Assembly (NCBI RefSeq): GCF_047496725.1
Contig: NC_132985.1
Span: 781,001 to 845,000 of the forward strand
Length of the DNA stretch: 64,000 bases
Origin: Anoplolepis gracilipes
Taxonomy: Eukaryota; Arthropoda; Insecta; Hymenoptera; Formicidae
Direction of reading: 5' to 3'
A program made the translations under genes and the position numbers. The notes under the pieces are model-generated. The model was not told the DNA's origin and ran no database searches. It saw only the letters and a program-made list of their open reading frames with translations. Positions within the stretch are counted from its first letter, which is position 1; the number at the start of each line of letters is the position of its first letter. Positions 24,970 through 36,084 of this stretch are shown in pieces.

Positions 24970-25827
24970 ATGCTGCAATGTATACTTAAAATCCCTGATT
25001 CAAATCTTCCGATGTACAAATATTTGGACGATTCCAATCTCTGCATGCCAAATTACAGCGTGCCCACCAAACATCAATCACATGCCGAATATGCCGAATG
25101 CGATCGTATTTGTCGAATGCCTGTAATCCAGAGCAGAATCTTTCAACTTTACAAATACTCGAAAATCACGTCCCTAGCCATCCCCTCGCAACCGAGTTTT
25201 TTCATCAAAGAATTTTACCCCGCAACGTGTCACGCGCACTCTTGCATAACGCAATCTCCTAATCAACCGCCTTCTCAAAATCGCAAATCGAGATTCGTAC
25301 CTTTGTCTCCATCGAACGTCATCCCCCATCGATTTCAGCGTGCTGCGTCGTCCCTACTGCAGGCAGATTCACAATTTCTGATTTTTGGCAATCGTTCACA
25401 ATTTAAAATGCGACACACTTTATTTCTTACAACTGCGTCATTCGCACTGCGTCTACTCGCGATCACGCTCGCGATAGTAAGGAGGCGAGCGGACGCGAAC
25501 AGAGAAAACCGTCCACGCGCGATGGTAGCTCGAGCGAGACTGAGTGCTGCTGCGTGTGCTGCCGGCTACCACGACGACGACGAGAGGGTGGAAGGTGGAA
25601 GGTGGGCGACCGACAGGGCCGTAGGGAAAGGGCGCCTCTTCCCTGGCATCCGCGTCGCGTCGTTCGTTCGATGCGCCCCAAAGGAAACATCCACACCGAG
25701 GGAATGTTCTGTCTGCGAATTACCGGATTTTTACCGAACGCGCAGACCCCCGAAATCCGAAATACGGATATATCTGAATGCTCCTCTCTCTCTGTCTGTT
25801 GCTAATCACGTGTTTCGAACGAGGTAG
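24970..25827 (+). other. Unidentified 285-codon open frame (doubtful)
   Basis: An ATG-initiated frame of 285 codons, the longest in the window outside the MADF gene, ending in a stop at the edge of a CpG-rich patch. The first half has no domain I recognise. An internal ATG at 25408 opens a Leu/Ala-rich hydrophobic segment (residues about 147-168) followed by Arg-rich sequence, which looks superficially like a signal peptide. The second half overlaps a GC-rich patch in which the opposite strand is also open, typical of a compositional artefact. I see no flanking splice signals or polyadenylation site that would argue for a gene. Confidence 0.15.
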
Positions 25828-27677
25828 AATTCCACGGAAAGTTGCCCGGTTAGGTCATTTGCATTCTCTTGCACCAACTGCATGTGGATAATCCCATGAT
25901 AAGGATAGGATAAGACAGAATAATGTTCGTCTTTCGTGTTGAAACAAAAAAGAAAATCATATAGACATTTCAAGAATAATAATTGAAAAGTAAAATGTAA
26001 CAAAAATAAAATAAATACTCTTTCTCTTCCTCTGACTACTCAATGAGTATTATTTTTAAATTAGTCTAATACATTTAAATAAATTTTATCAGAGTGGTTT
26101 AAAAGCAATTTCAAAAATTATTAAAAACGACATAACATGAAATATATATGTAGGCTTTTCAAATAATCAAAATTTCTTTTTACATTTCATTGCTCAATCG
26201 CAACGATAACAAGCGACAAATTTTGCGTTTTTCAGCCACACGATTTCACTCACGCGTCACGTTATCATCGTTTAAGGTTCGTTTGAATGACGCACGTGTA
26301 CGTAATCGCCATTAAATCCGAAAAAAATGTACCGCATAAAATCCGCACGCCCTTGTTCCTATGCGCGATATCACTTACTCGCATCGAAGGGACATCAATC
26401 GGGAACTCTAGCCCTCGGTCAGTCAGGCCCTTCTTCGGAGGGTGGCACTCTTGCTGTGCATCCGATTAACATACGGCCGGCCGGATTGCGTTGGCGACGT
26501 CCCGATGAAGCGGAAAATCAGGGCTCGAAGTGACGGCCCTCAGGCGCGTATTCTGACGAGCTCGAGCTCACGGGATTTAAAACATAGCGCAAAGCGTCAA
26601 AATATCGTGAGAGAAATTTTAATTCATTAAATTTCGCAGATATTCAGATTGTTATTCAAGTAATCCTCACGCTTTCAATTACAGTTATGTTAAAAGTGAT
26701 GGTATTTTATTCTAATTTGTCACACATTGTTACATGTATACGTTCACAAAGCGAGTGCAATTCCGTCTATTGAATTTTGTCATTTTAGAGAATTACATTT
26801 ATATATAATGAGATTTTTAATTATGTTTTTTGTTTAAATCAGTAAGTTGTTAATTTTAAATAAACACTAAATTTATTAAATTTCCACATTCTCTTAATGA
26901 CTTTCTATTGCTGATCTAATTCAGAATCGAGTGCGCTATTGTGTATCTCGTCAAAGTGTATTATGATCAAAATGCAGAGCGCCAGAGGAATTCCTGTGTA
27001 GTACATTAATTACATTCATCGTTATATCACGGTAATTCGCGTACCATGCGGATTATTCAGCCGTTCAATACGTTTTAAATGTATGGGTAAACAATTTGAA
27101 AGAACTTTTGTGTACACTAAAGCAAAACATTCCGTCTATATTTCTTCTTCTTCTTCTTCAATATAATAGTCGTCTAATATATTAGTCTTGTAACTTAATA
27201 GCAACAACGCTTTATGGCGATGTAATAATCTTTATATTAATATTTCCAGTTTTATTATGACACGACAACATCTTTATATGAGAACTATAATTAAATATTT
27301 GACCGAGTCGATCATGCAATAAGAGATTAATGGACGATAATTGACTGTTTGACATGCGAGAGGAGAAATCGTGCCAGATATGAATATCTTTTGCCACGTC
27401 CGTGTCTATATGATCACGCTGTAGAAAATAGAGATAAAACGCGTCTACCTTGGCAGCTATAGCGGCACCATTTCTGAAATTGATCCTGATTGATTGATCG
27501 TTAATTTTTTATCTAATAACGAAGAGTGGCGCGGCCGATAATGGACTCGGGCTAGTAAAACGCGCGACGCATTATCCCAGGTAATTTTCGCTAAAGTAAT
27601 TACGCTTTCGCTGGAAATTCAACGTAATATTATCGCGAGTTTCGTTATAATTCACTTATCCGAAAGATTTATTTATG

Positions 27678-27711
27678 ATTAAGCCTTTATACGCGTGTAT
27701 AAAGGCTTAAT
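27678..27711. repeat. Perfect palindrome, 15-bp arms and 4-nt loop
   Basis: ATTAAGCCTTTATAC (27678-27692), loop GCGT, then its exact complement GTATAAAGGCTTAAT (27697-27711). It stands alone, with no T-run or coding frame next to it. It could be a residual terminal-repeat footprint, a cruciform-prone site or a symmetrical protein-binding site. Confidence 0.9.
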
Positions 27712-28967
27712 ATTCAGTTAAATTTCTTATCTGAAAATTGCAACGATCCTTTTTGAGTAGGTATTATCTCGGATTGCTAAAAATTACATCGAGCGAGAAT
27801 CAAATCAGGTTACGAAAATTTTAATGGCAATCTATATTTGCTAGAAATTCTAGAAAAAACGCTATTTGATAAATTATTTAATTATTCAAATATTGAACAA
27901 CCTACATTCTACTTTCAATGAATCAATACAAATTTATTATAACGTGCAAGTAACGCACACGTACATCATCATTTCCTATGTAATAATAACTTTGCGCGAT
28001 GTAAAAATAATTTAATTATTTAACAGAAATATTCATCAAACTTTCATCACACTCTACTTATCAAGTGTGTAACGATGAGTTTGTAACAATAGCATCATGC
28101 AAACTAGCTTATAAACCAGTATCCAAGCAGTACATTGCAATTTATTTCACCACACGCGTTATTGTTCAGCGTTCTTTCTCTTCTCGGCCAGCATTTGTCT
28201 GCATAAAACTCTACTTTTCAACGTAAAAAAAATTAAAAAAACTTGTACCTTCGTAAAACAACTTTATGAGAATCGTAAAGCTACGGATGTAACGCCAGAA
28301 GGCTACGTTAGATACCTGGTTCGTGTCTATGCTTAAAAACAATATTAAGCGAAATAAAAAAAAATTGATAACACAAAGTAACGAGAGAATTTTCACGATA
28401 CATATAAGCAAACAATTTTCGTTTTTATTTAGAGAAGTGTACATTTAAAAAAAAAAAATCAGGTAAACTGGAGAAAAAAATTTTATCCTAAAATTTATAT
28501 TGGTGTAATATTTTTATGGAAAAATAAAAATTTTTTTTTCGTCACGTGTTTGTTTCTATTCAACGAAAAAAATAGAATTTTAGAGTTAAACGTGACTCAG
28601 GATTCGCGACGATAAATCGAACCTGCCGGGAAAGGTCTGTCGGCAACATGCGAGTTTGACCGAGCAAACGGTAGAGCGTGCGTATCCGCAGACGTCGTAA
28701 AATTGATATTTATCCTGGCTGGCGTCCAGTACGGAAGCTGTGCCAGCTTTTCTGCGGATAATGCGACGCGACGTGATTATTTAGTTTCGGAAACTGCCGA
28801 CGCCGGTTTTTTCCGCACTTCTTTTACAGTCACGGATTAAGAGGAGACGTACGTAAGAGCTTGGCAATTTTGACTCGAATCGAACAAATTATAAATACCT
28901 TTTTTTATAGCAAATATCAATCCCGACCGATTGATTATCTCTTTCGTATATAAAGTACGTTATTACA

Positions 28968-29343
28968 CACTCAAAAACCTATGTTGCTAATGTAAATAGA
29001 TTTCTAGATGTCTTAATTAAAATTTATCGATATTTTTTGTATCTGTTAGAATATTGTTTGTCACGTATAGAATTTATAGCAGCGATATTCTAGCAATACC
29101 TGTAGAAAATTTAGATCCCATTGCCAAATATTAATCACAAATATAATTGTCCTTGACAATAGGCCTTAAAGATAGGCATCGCAGATAAATTTTCTGTCTA
29201 AATTATCCTAACAGTGCAGATATAAATTCTGTCTCTGTCATTAAACATATGCAGTATCACAGTACTTGTTAATCATTTATTTATTTCAGTTAATTGTTTA
29301 CACCTAGAAAATTTTTGTTCAAGTTGCAAGATCATTTTTTTGA
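28968..29343 (-). mobile_element. MITE copy 3
   Basis: A 376-bp copy of the TA-type MITE, oriented opposite to copies 1 and 4. It begins CACTCAAAAACC, contains CAATAGGCCTTAAAGATAG and AAGTTGCAAGATCA, and ends in a decayed ATTTTTTTGA. It is the longest copy and contains the block missing from copy 2. No coding capacity. It lies only 136 bp from copy 4 in inverted orientation. Confidence 0.82.
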
Positions 29344-29479
29344 ATATACATACAAAAATAAGCAGCGAGCAAAATACAGGAGGCTCTAAAATGACCAAGT
29401 CAGCTTCTATCTTTATCGAATATATACAAAAAGCGACGAAGAGGCTCCATCATTGCAAAAGCGTCAAATTAGTGTTTTA

Positions 29480-29800
29480 CACTGAAAAAAATAATCTTGC
29501 AACTTCAATAAAAATTTTCTACGTGTGAAAAATTAACTGAAACAGATAAATTATTAGCAAATACTGTGATACTGCATATATTTTGCACTTGATCAATTTA
29601 AATGACAGAGACAGAATTTATATCCGTACTATTTTTCTGTGATGCCTATCTTTAAGGCCTATTGTGTCAAGGACAATTTATATTTGTGATTAATATTTGA
29701 CAATAATTCTATACGTGACGAACAATATTCTAACAGATGCAAAAAGTAGCAATAAATTTTAATTGAGACATCTAGAAATCTATCTACATTTTTTTGAGTG
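29480..29800 (+). mobile_element. MITE copy 4 with TA target duplication
   Basis: A 321-bp copy starting CACTGAAAAAAATAATC and ending TTTTTTGAGTG. TA lies directly before it (29478-29479) and directly after it (29801-29802). The interior is collinear with copy 1. Inverted relative to copy 3, so the two copies make a long imperfect hairpin. Non-autonomous. Confidence 0.85.
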
Positions 29801-31683
29801 TAGCGTCGACATAAGTATCCTTTCAAGTATCTTAGCAACGCGCAACATTCTGTCCCTACGTCGTTATTAAAGAGAGCACAGAGTATTATCGCGATTTACG
29901 GACAGCTTCTCACGAGTCACGTTCGCCCTCGACCGTATCCTGGGATTATTGGATGTCACCGGGGTATTTGATACCGCCGCGTGTGCGCTTTACTTCCGTA
30001 AAGTGTAGCCGGTAATCCCGGACGGACGCTTCCTATCGGTCGATCTCTCGATTTCTTGCCTGATAACGGAATAATCTGGCATAGGCGGATCTCTTTTCCG
30101 TGCAGAGAAAATATTTCTGAACTGAAGCGACCGAGACCGCATATCGTGTACACGAAATGTCGATAGCCGGCGAGACGGCGATTTTATCGAAGTCGACGTT
30201 TCGATGCGAACAACCTAGTTCCCGATTTATAAACGGTTCGTCGATCTCCAAAGAAATTTTACATCACGATACGAATTTCTTATGGAAAATCGCATCGCGT
30301 GTGTGACGGCGTAACGTTTCTACTAAATATTGAACGAGGATGATTAATGCAAATTGTTCGTGCAGGCATATCGTGCGCTGCGTAGCGTAAAGAATAGATA
30401 TTTAAATTCAGATATATATTTTTAAGATTGCAATTGATATTGATATCAAATAGAGTATATCATGCGCGGTAAAAAAAAATATATAAACTAGAAGCAAATT
30501 ATATTTTTTGTAATAGAAACATAAACCAAATTTTTTGGATCGATAAATATATAAAATGCAATAATACACAGTGTCAGATATTGAAATTGCTAAATTGCTG
30601 AATTATGCGGAAATTTTATGTTGAAGTATTTTACGAAAACGATCGATAGAATAAAAAATAGCGCGAGTCCTTCAGAATGATTCGCTCGATCGACGACGCT
30701 TTCTCGCGAATTATCCCTGACCAGATTCGGCCAACGTTGTAACCGCGAAGGACGCAAAAACCGGAAATACCTGATGTCATCTGCAACATTGCGATGCGGC
30801 ACACCCACGACGTGCAATTCTGCGACACGAAAAAAGGAAAAAGAAATGATTGTTCACGAAGGCACGGAATAACGCGACGAGATTTTGATGACGTCGTAAT
30901 TCAGCGGGTTCTGTAACGCAAAGTTCCCGGTTTCATAGCCAGTATTCAGAAGAAGAAATTGCACGCTGCAGGAAGTTGGGGCATTTTTCACATTTCAGAG
31001 AAGATATTAAGTATATCTCTCGATTTTTTGCGGCTAACCAAAAATGTTTCATTTCTTGATGTAAAAAATGAGTCACTAAAAGATATTTACAAGATTAAAA
31101 CTAATGAATTTAACACGTTTATGCATTTTTAATGCATATTATAACCTGTTATTATGCAACCATCATGTCCATACAGTAATTTCTTTAAGTATATTTTTAA
31201 AATTCTTACACACACACATCTATATAAATATATATGAATTTCTTTGATTATCTAATTTTAAAATAGAAAATTATATTTATTGCGACATATGTGCGATCGA
31301 ATATACACACAGGTTACTCTGTAGTTTGAACAGAACTTTGAATGTCGAACAGCTTTGTGAATATTTTATCGAGAAACCATCGGCGGAGCGATAAAGTATT
31401 GAGGTCGACTTCCGACGTTTAGGACGAAACATGGGGTGGTGGTAACTGGAGCAGGACTTCCGCGCTGGAAATCAAAATCGACGGCAACCAGACCTATTTT
31501 TCTTAACGTATGTGCGCGTATCAGACGTATAAAACGTACATATAATTTTCCGTAATATTGCGTTATTTAAATTAAATAATTATAATTAAGTAACATGAAT
31601 TGTTTCAAGAGTTATAAAAAAAAGTACTTGAGAAATTATCGCGAATCACGGTATTTCGCATCTTTACTTTGACAGCGTGTAAG

Positions 31684-31710
31684 AAAAAAAAAAAAAAAAA
31701 AAAAAAAAAA
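31684..31710. repeat. Poly-A tract (about 27 bp)
   Basis: Near-pure A homopolymer. An even longer T homopolymer lies about 400 bp downstream; the sequence between is CpG-rich. No target-site duplication around the pair was found, so it is not called as a retroposon. Confidence 0.9.
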
Positions 31711-32109
31711 GATTATTCACAAGGGGGACGCTTCGAATGCATCGACAGGAGGAGATGCAACGTCGGTATAACAATCGCTCTCGGTCGAGGGAGCCTCGTC
31801 GCGGCGTTGGCGGCAAATTTCACGGTTAATCGAACCGCTTTCCTTCCACAACTCACACCGGCGGTCTCTCCTTTCGATTTCGGGCGCACGTGTGAACGCG
31901 CGTACGCGACGCCCGGAACAATGTATGATTCATTTCACGGCTCGTTAGAGAACCACGCGAGCGCGGACTCTACGCTTCGCCGAGCGTGCCGGAAGAGAGA
32001 ACGCGCAAAAATGCCGCCCTCTAGAAGAAGAAAGTTTTTCGTGCCTCCTGTATGAACTGTGTATTGTCGCGATTGTAGAGTTACATCTCCAAAGCACGGG
32101 TCTTTTTAT

Positions 32110-32111
<2 letters not shown>

Positions 32112-32143
<32 letters not shown>
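32112..32143. repeat. Poly-T tract (about 32 bp)
   Basis: Uninterrupted T homopolymer, forming an inverted pair with the A tract at 31684-31710. Confidence 0.9.
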
Positions 32144-32145
<2 letters not shown>

Positions 32146-34483
32146 GGACGATTTACGCGCGCTACTGACCGGGTCGATCGAGTAACCTGGTTCGGTAGAC
32201 TCGGACATGTCAATATACACCCAATTGCTCATCCCTCTTGGGAACTCAGTTATTATTTGCGTGTGTAAGGTACACTACGGAACGTCAAACACACGCATTT
32301 TCTCCCTTTGCAATTCTAGAACTTCTCACGCTAGAAGCTCTCAGAGTTTTCTGTTTCACCAAAAGCGTCGTATGACACGTGATATCACATGTGTTATTCA
32401 CCGTGATAACTTCTTTCAGTGTGTTTTATTTATCGCTTGAGACAATTTTTCTGAAAGAAATTAATTATAGAATATATTATTTGATTATTTGAGAATATAT
32501 CATATATACGCTTATAATTGTCTTTAACAGTCATTGGAACAACGTAATTTTATTTGAAAAAGTATCATTCATTAGAATTCTGATAAAGATTAGCAAACTC
32601 TCTGAAGTTGGAGTGCACATCGATCAAGCGTAGGTGAAGTTCCGTAAACAGGCATCGCGGCAGCAATTATACGCCTTCGTTTACTGTGACTCGTTGTCGG
32701 TGAAGTATGCGAGTGGGGTGCTTTGTTGAACGACAACGTCAAACGCGTCATAACGCGCGCGAGGGTGCGACGCGTCTTTGGGGGCGCGGTATCTCTCTCT
32801 CTCTCTCTCTCTTGCTCGTGTATATTTATTTCATCGGGATCTTTTGCGGCTTGCCGACCCTCGCTCGTGTTTGACGACCCTCGAACAGCCGTGCGCCTCT
32901 GGCTGCTCGAATGCAGCTTCGACTGTTCTCTTTTCTTTTTCTTTCTTTCTTTCCTTCTCTCTCTCTCTTTTTTTTTTTTTTTTTTAACCGACAGTTAGTA
33001 GCGCATGCTTCCCTTTTATGTAAGTACGATGGGAGGTGCAGGGCGCGTGTTTAAATGAGCATCGGTAATTCGCTGTGAAATTCGCTAGGTGCAACGGGCT
33101 CTCCTGCATTTTCGCGCGCGAATTCGCGGCACGTCAATCGCGATTATTTAATTAATCGGCCTCAACAAACACGAACATTCCCGGCTCAACAAGCGGCGCG
33201 TTGCGCAGATTGTGCGTTGCTCGGCGTTATCGTATTATTATTATATTGCTTTGTGCGCTATTAATTGACAATGATAAATAAATGTGAACCTGCTCGCTCT
33301 ATAAACGTTCTCATTATACTCTTCAATAAATATTTGTCGGTGTTAAAATAGAAACTATTAGGAAACGCTAGAAGAACGATTAATCGCCTACGTGAAATTA
33401 GTAAATTAAAATTAAACAAAAAATACGCTTTAAATTCGTTTATAAAAACGCTAGTTGGAAGCGTCTTGCTAGAAACAGCGGTCGATCACGACGAAATTTA
33501 CGTTCTCGTTATACGTCACAAGAAGCGCCTAGAAGGGCGTAAATCTCGTTTGATTAACGACACGCATTTACGGAACGACGCTGACGAGCCTGCGAAGGTT
33601 ACAACACCCAGAAGGTCGCGGATATGAGAAGCGACGAGATGACGCGCCATTCATCGAAATCCGCGGATTTACGGTGCACCTTTTACGCCATACAAACCGC
33701 AAATCCTCGCGATGAAATAACTATAACACGTGGGACATATCGTATATACATAAATCCCGTTTTATATGCCTTTCACTTCACGCGAGAAATTCCGTATCAA
33801 AACAAATATAATTTCGCAATAAATTGAAAAATTTGCATACCCTTACAGAAAAATCTTTTTAATATGCTAAAGGGAAGAAATATGAGTTAGGTGGCTAAAA
33901 TTGAGAAAGAGATTTAAGTTTTTTAAATTATTAAAATTCTAATGACGAGCAGTTTTTCATCGATGCTTTTTGACCTTTGTAAATTATTAATTATCGAGAA
34001 AGGGATAAAATAGCTTAAAAAATATGTACATCTTTCCGATTATTAAAATTTTAATAATTCATTATTCCTCTGATATTATTCATAACAGAAATTCTGTCGG
34101 ACTAAAATCTAATTATCGATCTTCGATAATTATCGAATATTCCTTTTAGATTTTATCGTTACGATTCAAGTACGATTTAAAGATGAACATTTTAAAGCAG
34201 AAAACCAGCTCTTGTGGATTTATCTACCTATCCTCTTTTATCCTTATTTTTTTTAACACCCTGCTTTATTATCTTATTCGACGAAAGGATTCGGATGCTG
34301 CAGCCTATGTCAATACTACTTTTATCTGTCACTGTTGCGGTGAGACAAGAATAGAGAGAAAATGTTTCTTACGACAATTCGAGACACATCGGTGAATCCT
34401 CTGCCGAAGATCCATTGTCGCGGAACGATTCGTTTATCTTGAAAAGACGCGATATTACTTGCAGCCAGAAGGAAAAGCAATCG

Positions 34484-34624
34484 ATGAACTATATCCTTCT
34501 TTCTCTCTTCCTCGCTAGCCTTTTATTGTGTGTGTCTTCGACTGGTCAAACCGCGGACACTAGTCAATGGATAAAATCGTTTTCACTGTCGATCGACTAC
34601 CAATTCTTCTCGATGAAACGTTGA
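34484..34624 (+). CDS. Possible small secreted peptide (46 codons, weak)
   Basis: An ATG frame of 46 codons starting MNYILLSLFLASLLLCVSS, which has the shape of a secretory signal peptide: a polar start, a 15-residue Leu-rich core, then small residues before a polar segment. About 20-25 residues remain after the likely cleavage region, ending in Met-Lys-Arg. An acceptor-like pyrimidine-rich stretch ending in GCAG lies at 34460-34463, so the frame could sit in a second exon. I do not recognise the mature sequence, and chance hydrophobic frames are common in AT-rich DNA, so confidence is low. Confidence 0.2.
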   Translation: MNYILLSLFLASLLLCVSSTGQTADTSQWIKSFSLSIDYQFFSMKR

Positions 34625-35390
34625 GAGAAATGTTTCCGAAAAAAACTGCTTTTAAGCTCGATTGCCGAATTCAATTCCTGCTGTAGACGTAAATGAACAT
34701 CCGTGATTTACTCAATATAAAAACGGTAAAAAAGTTGGACGTGCTCTGATAAATTTCATTTTGAAATTTTATTTAAAAAATAAAACATTTATTTATATAT
34801 TTAAATATTAAGTAACAAATAATTATTGTAAGCTGCATCGTAAATTTCAGACACAAATTTTTACAGTTTGCATGAATATATTTATCAATTTTTTGCTACC
34901 ACAAGACATTATTACATAACATTCTAACATTTGAAAATCCTATCAAACGATATATCCACTTTTGATTTATTTCTCTCTATAAAAAATGATACATATATTC
35001 GCCTTCGATTTATTTTCCCGATTTATATGTATATCAAAAAATATATCCACTTTCGACTTCCAAGTTTATTATAAGAAACAATTGCAGGAAATTCTATCTG
35101 TCGACTCGGAGATAAAAGAACCTACATCGCTCAGTAAGATAAAAAAAAAAAAAAAAAAAAACTCTGATGAGGACGTCTACTTCGTATTGTTGCACAATAA
35201 GGGACGAGAATTATTTGAACAATCGTATTTGTGATAGACTTGCTCGCGAGCTGAGTTTGTCTGTTTTCTCGTTTTCATCGTGTACCACCAACCAGCTACG
35301 TGCATTCGAAACTCTTGCTGTACTTTGTACCTCTAAAATCTATCTGCTTTGTTTAACAAATAAAATTCGAAAGTGGGACTCGTGAAGGCA

Positions 35391-35589
35391 AATGTTTTGC
35401 TCGAAAAACGTATTATTATACATAATCATTCATCAAGTATCATTCGTCTCACTTGTTGGTTTTAACAGCTGATGAATTAATTTTGTGTATTATTAATGTT
35501 TTGCTCGAAAAACGTATTATTATACATAATCATTCATCAAGTATCATTCGTCTCACTTGCTCGTTTTAACAGCTGATGAATTAATTTTT
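35391..35589. repeat. 104-bp tandem duplication
   Basis: AATGTTTTGCTCGAAAAACG starts copy 1 at 35391 and copy 2 at 35495. The copies are almost identical through CAGCTGATGAATTAATTTT; the main differences are CTTGTTGG versus CTTGCTCG and the linker GTGTATTATT at the end of copy 1. Non-coding. Confidence 0.92.
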
Positions 35590-36000
35590 TGTTTCGATCG
35601 ATTCTATGGGGATATTCGAAACTATCACTCATCTGCGCCAAATACGTGATACGAATACTAATTGAGAGAATTTTTCTCGTGCGGGATCATATATGTGATT
35701 ACTCTCTCTCTCTCTCTTGTCACTTCTGATCATGCCTATTGAGTCGTGAGACTAATAAAAAAAATGTTGTGTAATATTTGTAATTAATCAAAAAATTAAT
35801 TGCATTACTACAATTGATAATACAAAATCTATTTGAGTTTCATAGTTAAAAAATGCAGCATGTAAATAAAAAATATAACATAGAGATTACGACTAATGAA
35901 AAAAAGTTGTATTAGGAAGAATTAAAAGAAATTTTTTAGATCAACTTGGCATTTTCTATATAACAAGCTACATTTTTTTCACATGGACACTCAAGATATC

Positions 36001-36005
36001 AAAAA
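36001..36005 (-). terminator. RNA polymerase III terminator of tRNA-Lys
   Basis: On the minus strand TTTTT follows the tRNA 3' end after 6 bases, as needed for Pol III termination. Confidence 0.7.
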
Positions 36006-36011
36006 TTAAAT

Positions 36012-36084
36012 CGCCCAACGTGGGGCTCGAACCCACGACCCTGAGATTAAGAGTCTCATGCTCTACCGACTGAGCTAGCCGGGC
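36012..36084 (-). tRNA. tRNA-Lys (anticodon CTT)
   Basis: A complete 73-nt cloverleaf reading GCCCGGCTAGCTCAGTCGG on the minus strand, with anticodon CTT within ACTCTTAAT. The 7-bp acceptor stem pairs GCCCGGC with GTTGGGC (one wobble pair), the discriminator is G, the T-arm contains GGGTTCGAGCC, and there is no intron. Internal Pol III A and B boxes are intact. It decodes AAG and looks functional. It is the first of three same-strand tRNA genes within 2.8 kb. Confidence 0.97.

Larger units (their letters stand above)
22131..28967. other. Non-coding stretch with CpG-rich patches and microsatellites
   Basis: Contains a long CT tract (22617-22697), a TG run (24725-24745), poly-T near 24607-24620, and CpG-rich patches at 22980-23420, 24060-24560, 25060-25830, 26220-26600, 27420-27680 and 28600-28860. 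Open frames in these patches have no similarity I recognise; the longest, 24970-25827 on the plus strand, is listed separately. A perfect palindrome with 15-bp arms lies at 27678-27711. Confidence 0.5.
29801..36011. other. Non-coding stretch between MITE pair and tRNA genes
   Basis: Contains CpG-rich patches at 29830-30330, 30650-30930, 31370-31500, 31730-32290, 32620-33240 and 33460-33740, a poly-A tract at 31684-31710, a poly-T tract at 32112-32143, CT runs near 32793-32812, 32960-32985 and 35702-35720, and a palindrome AATTATCGA TCT TCGATAATT at 34111-34131. A weak candidate small gene at 34484 and a tandem duplication at 35391 are listed separately. Other frames are not credible: the Lys-run and Phe-run frames come from the homopolymers. 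Confidence 0.5.
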
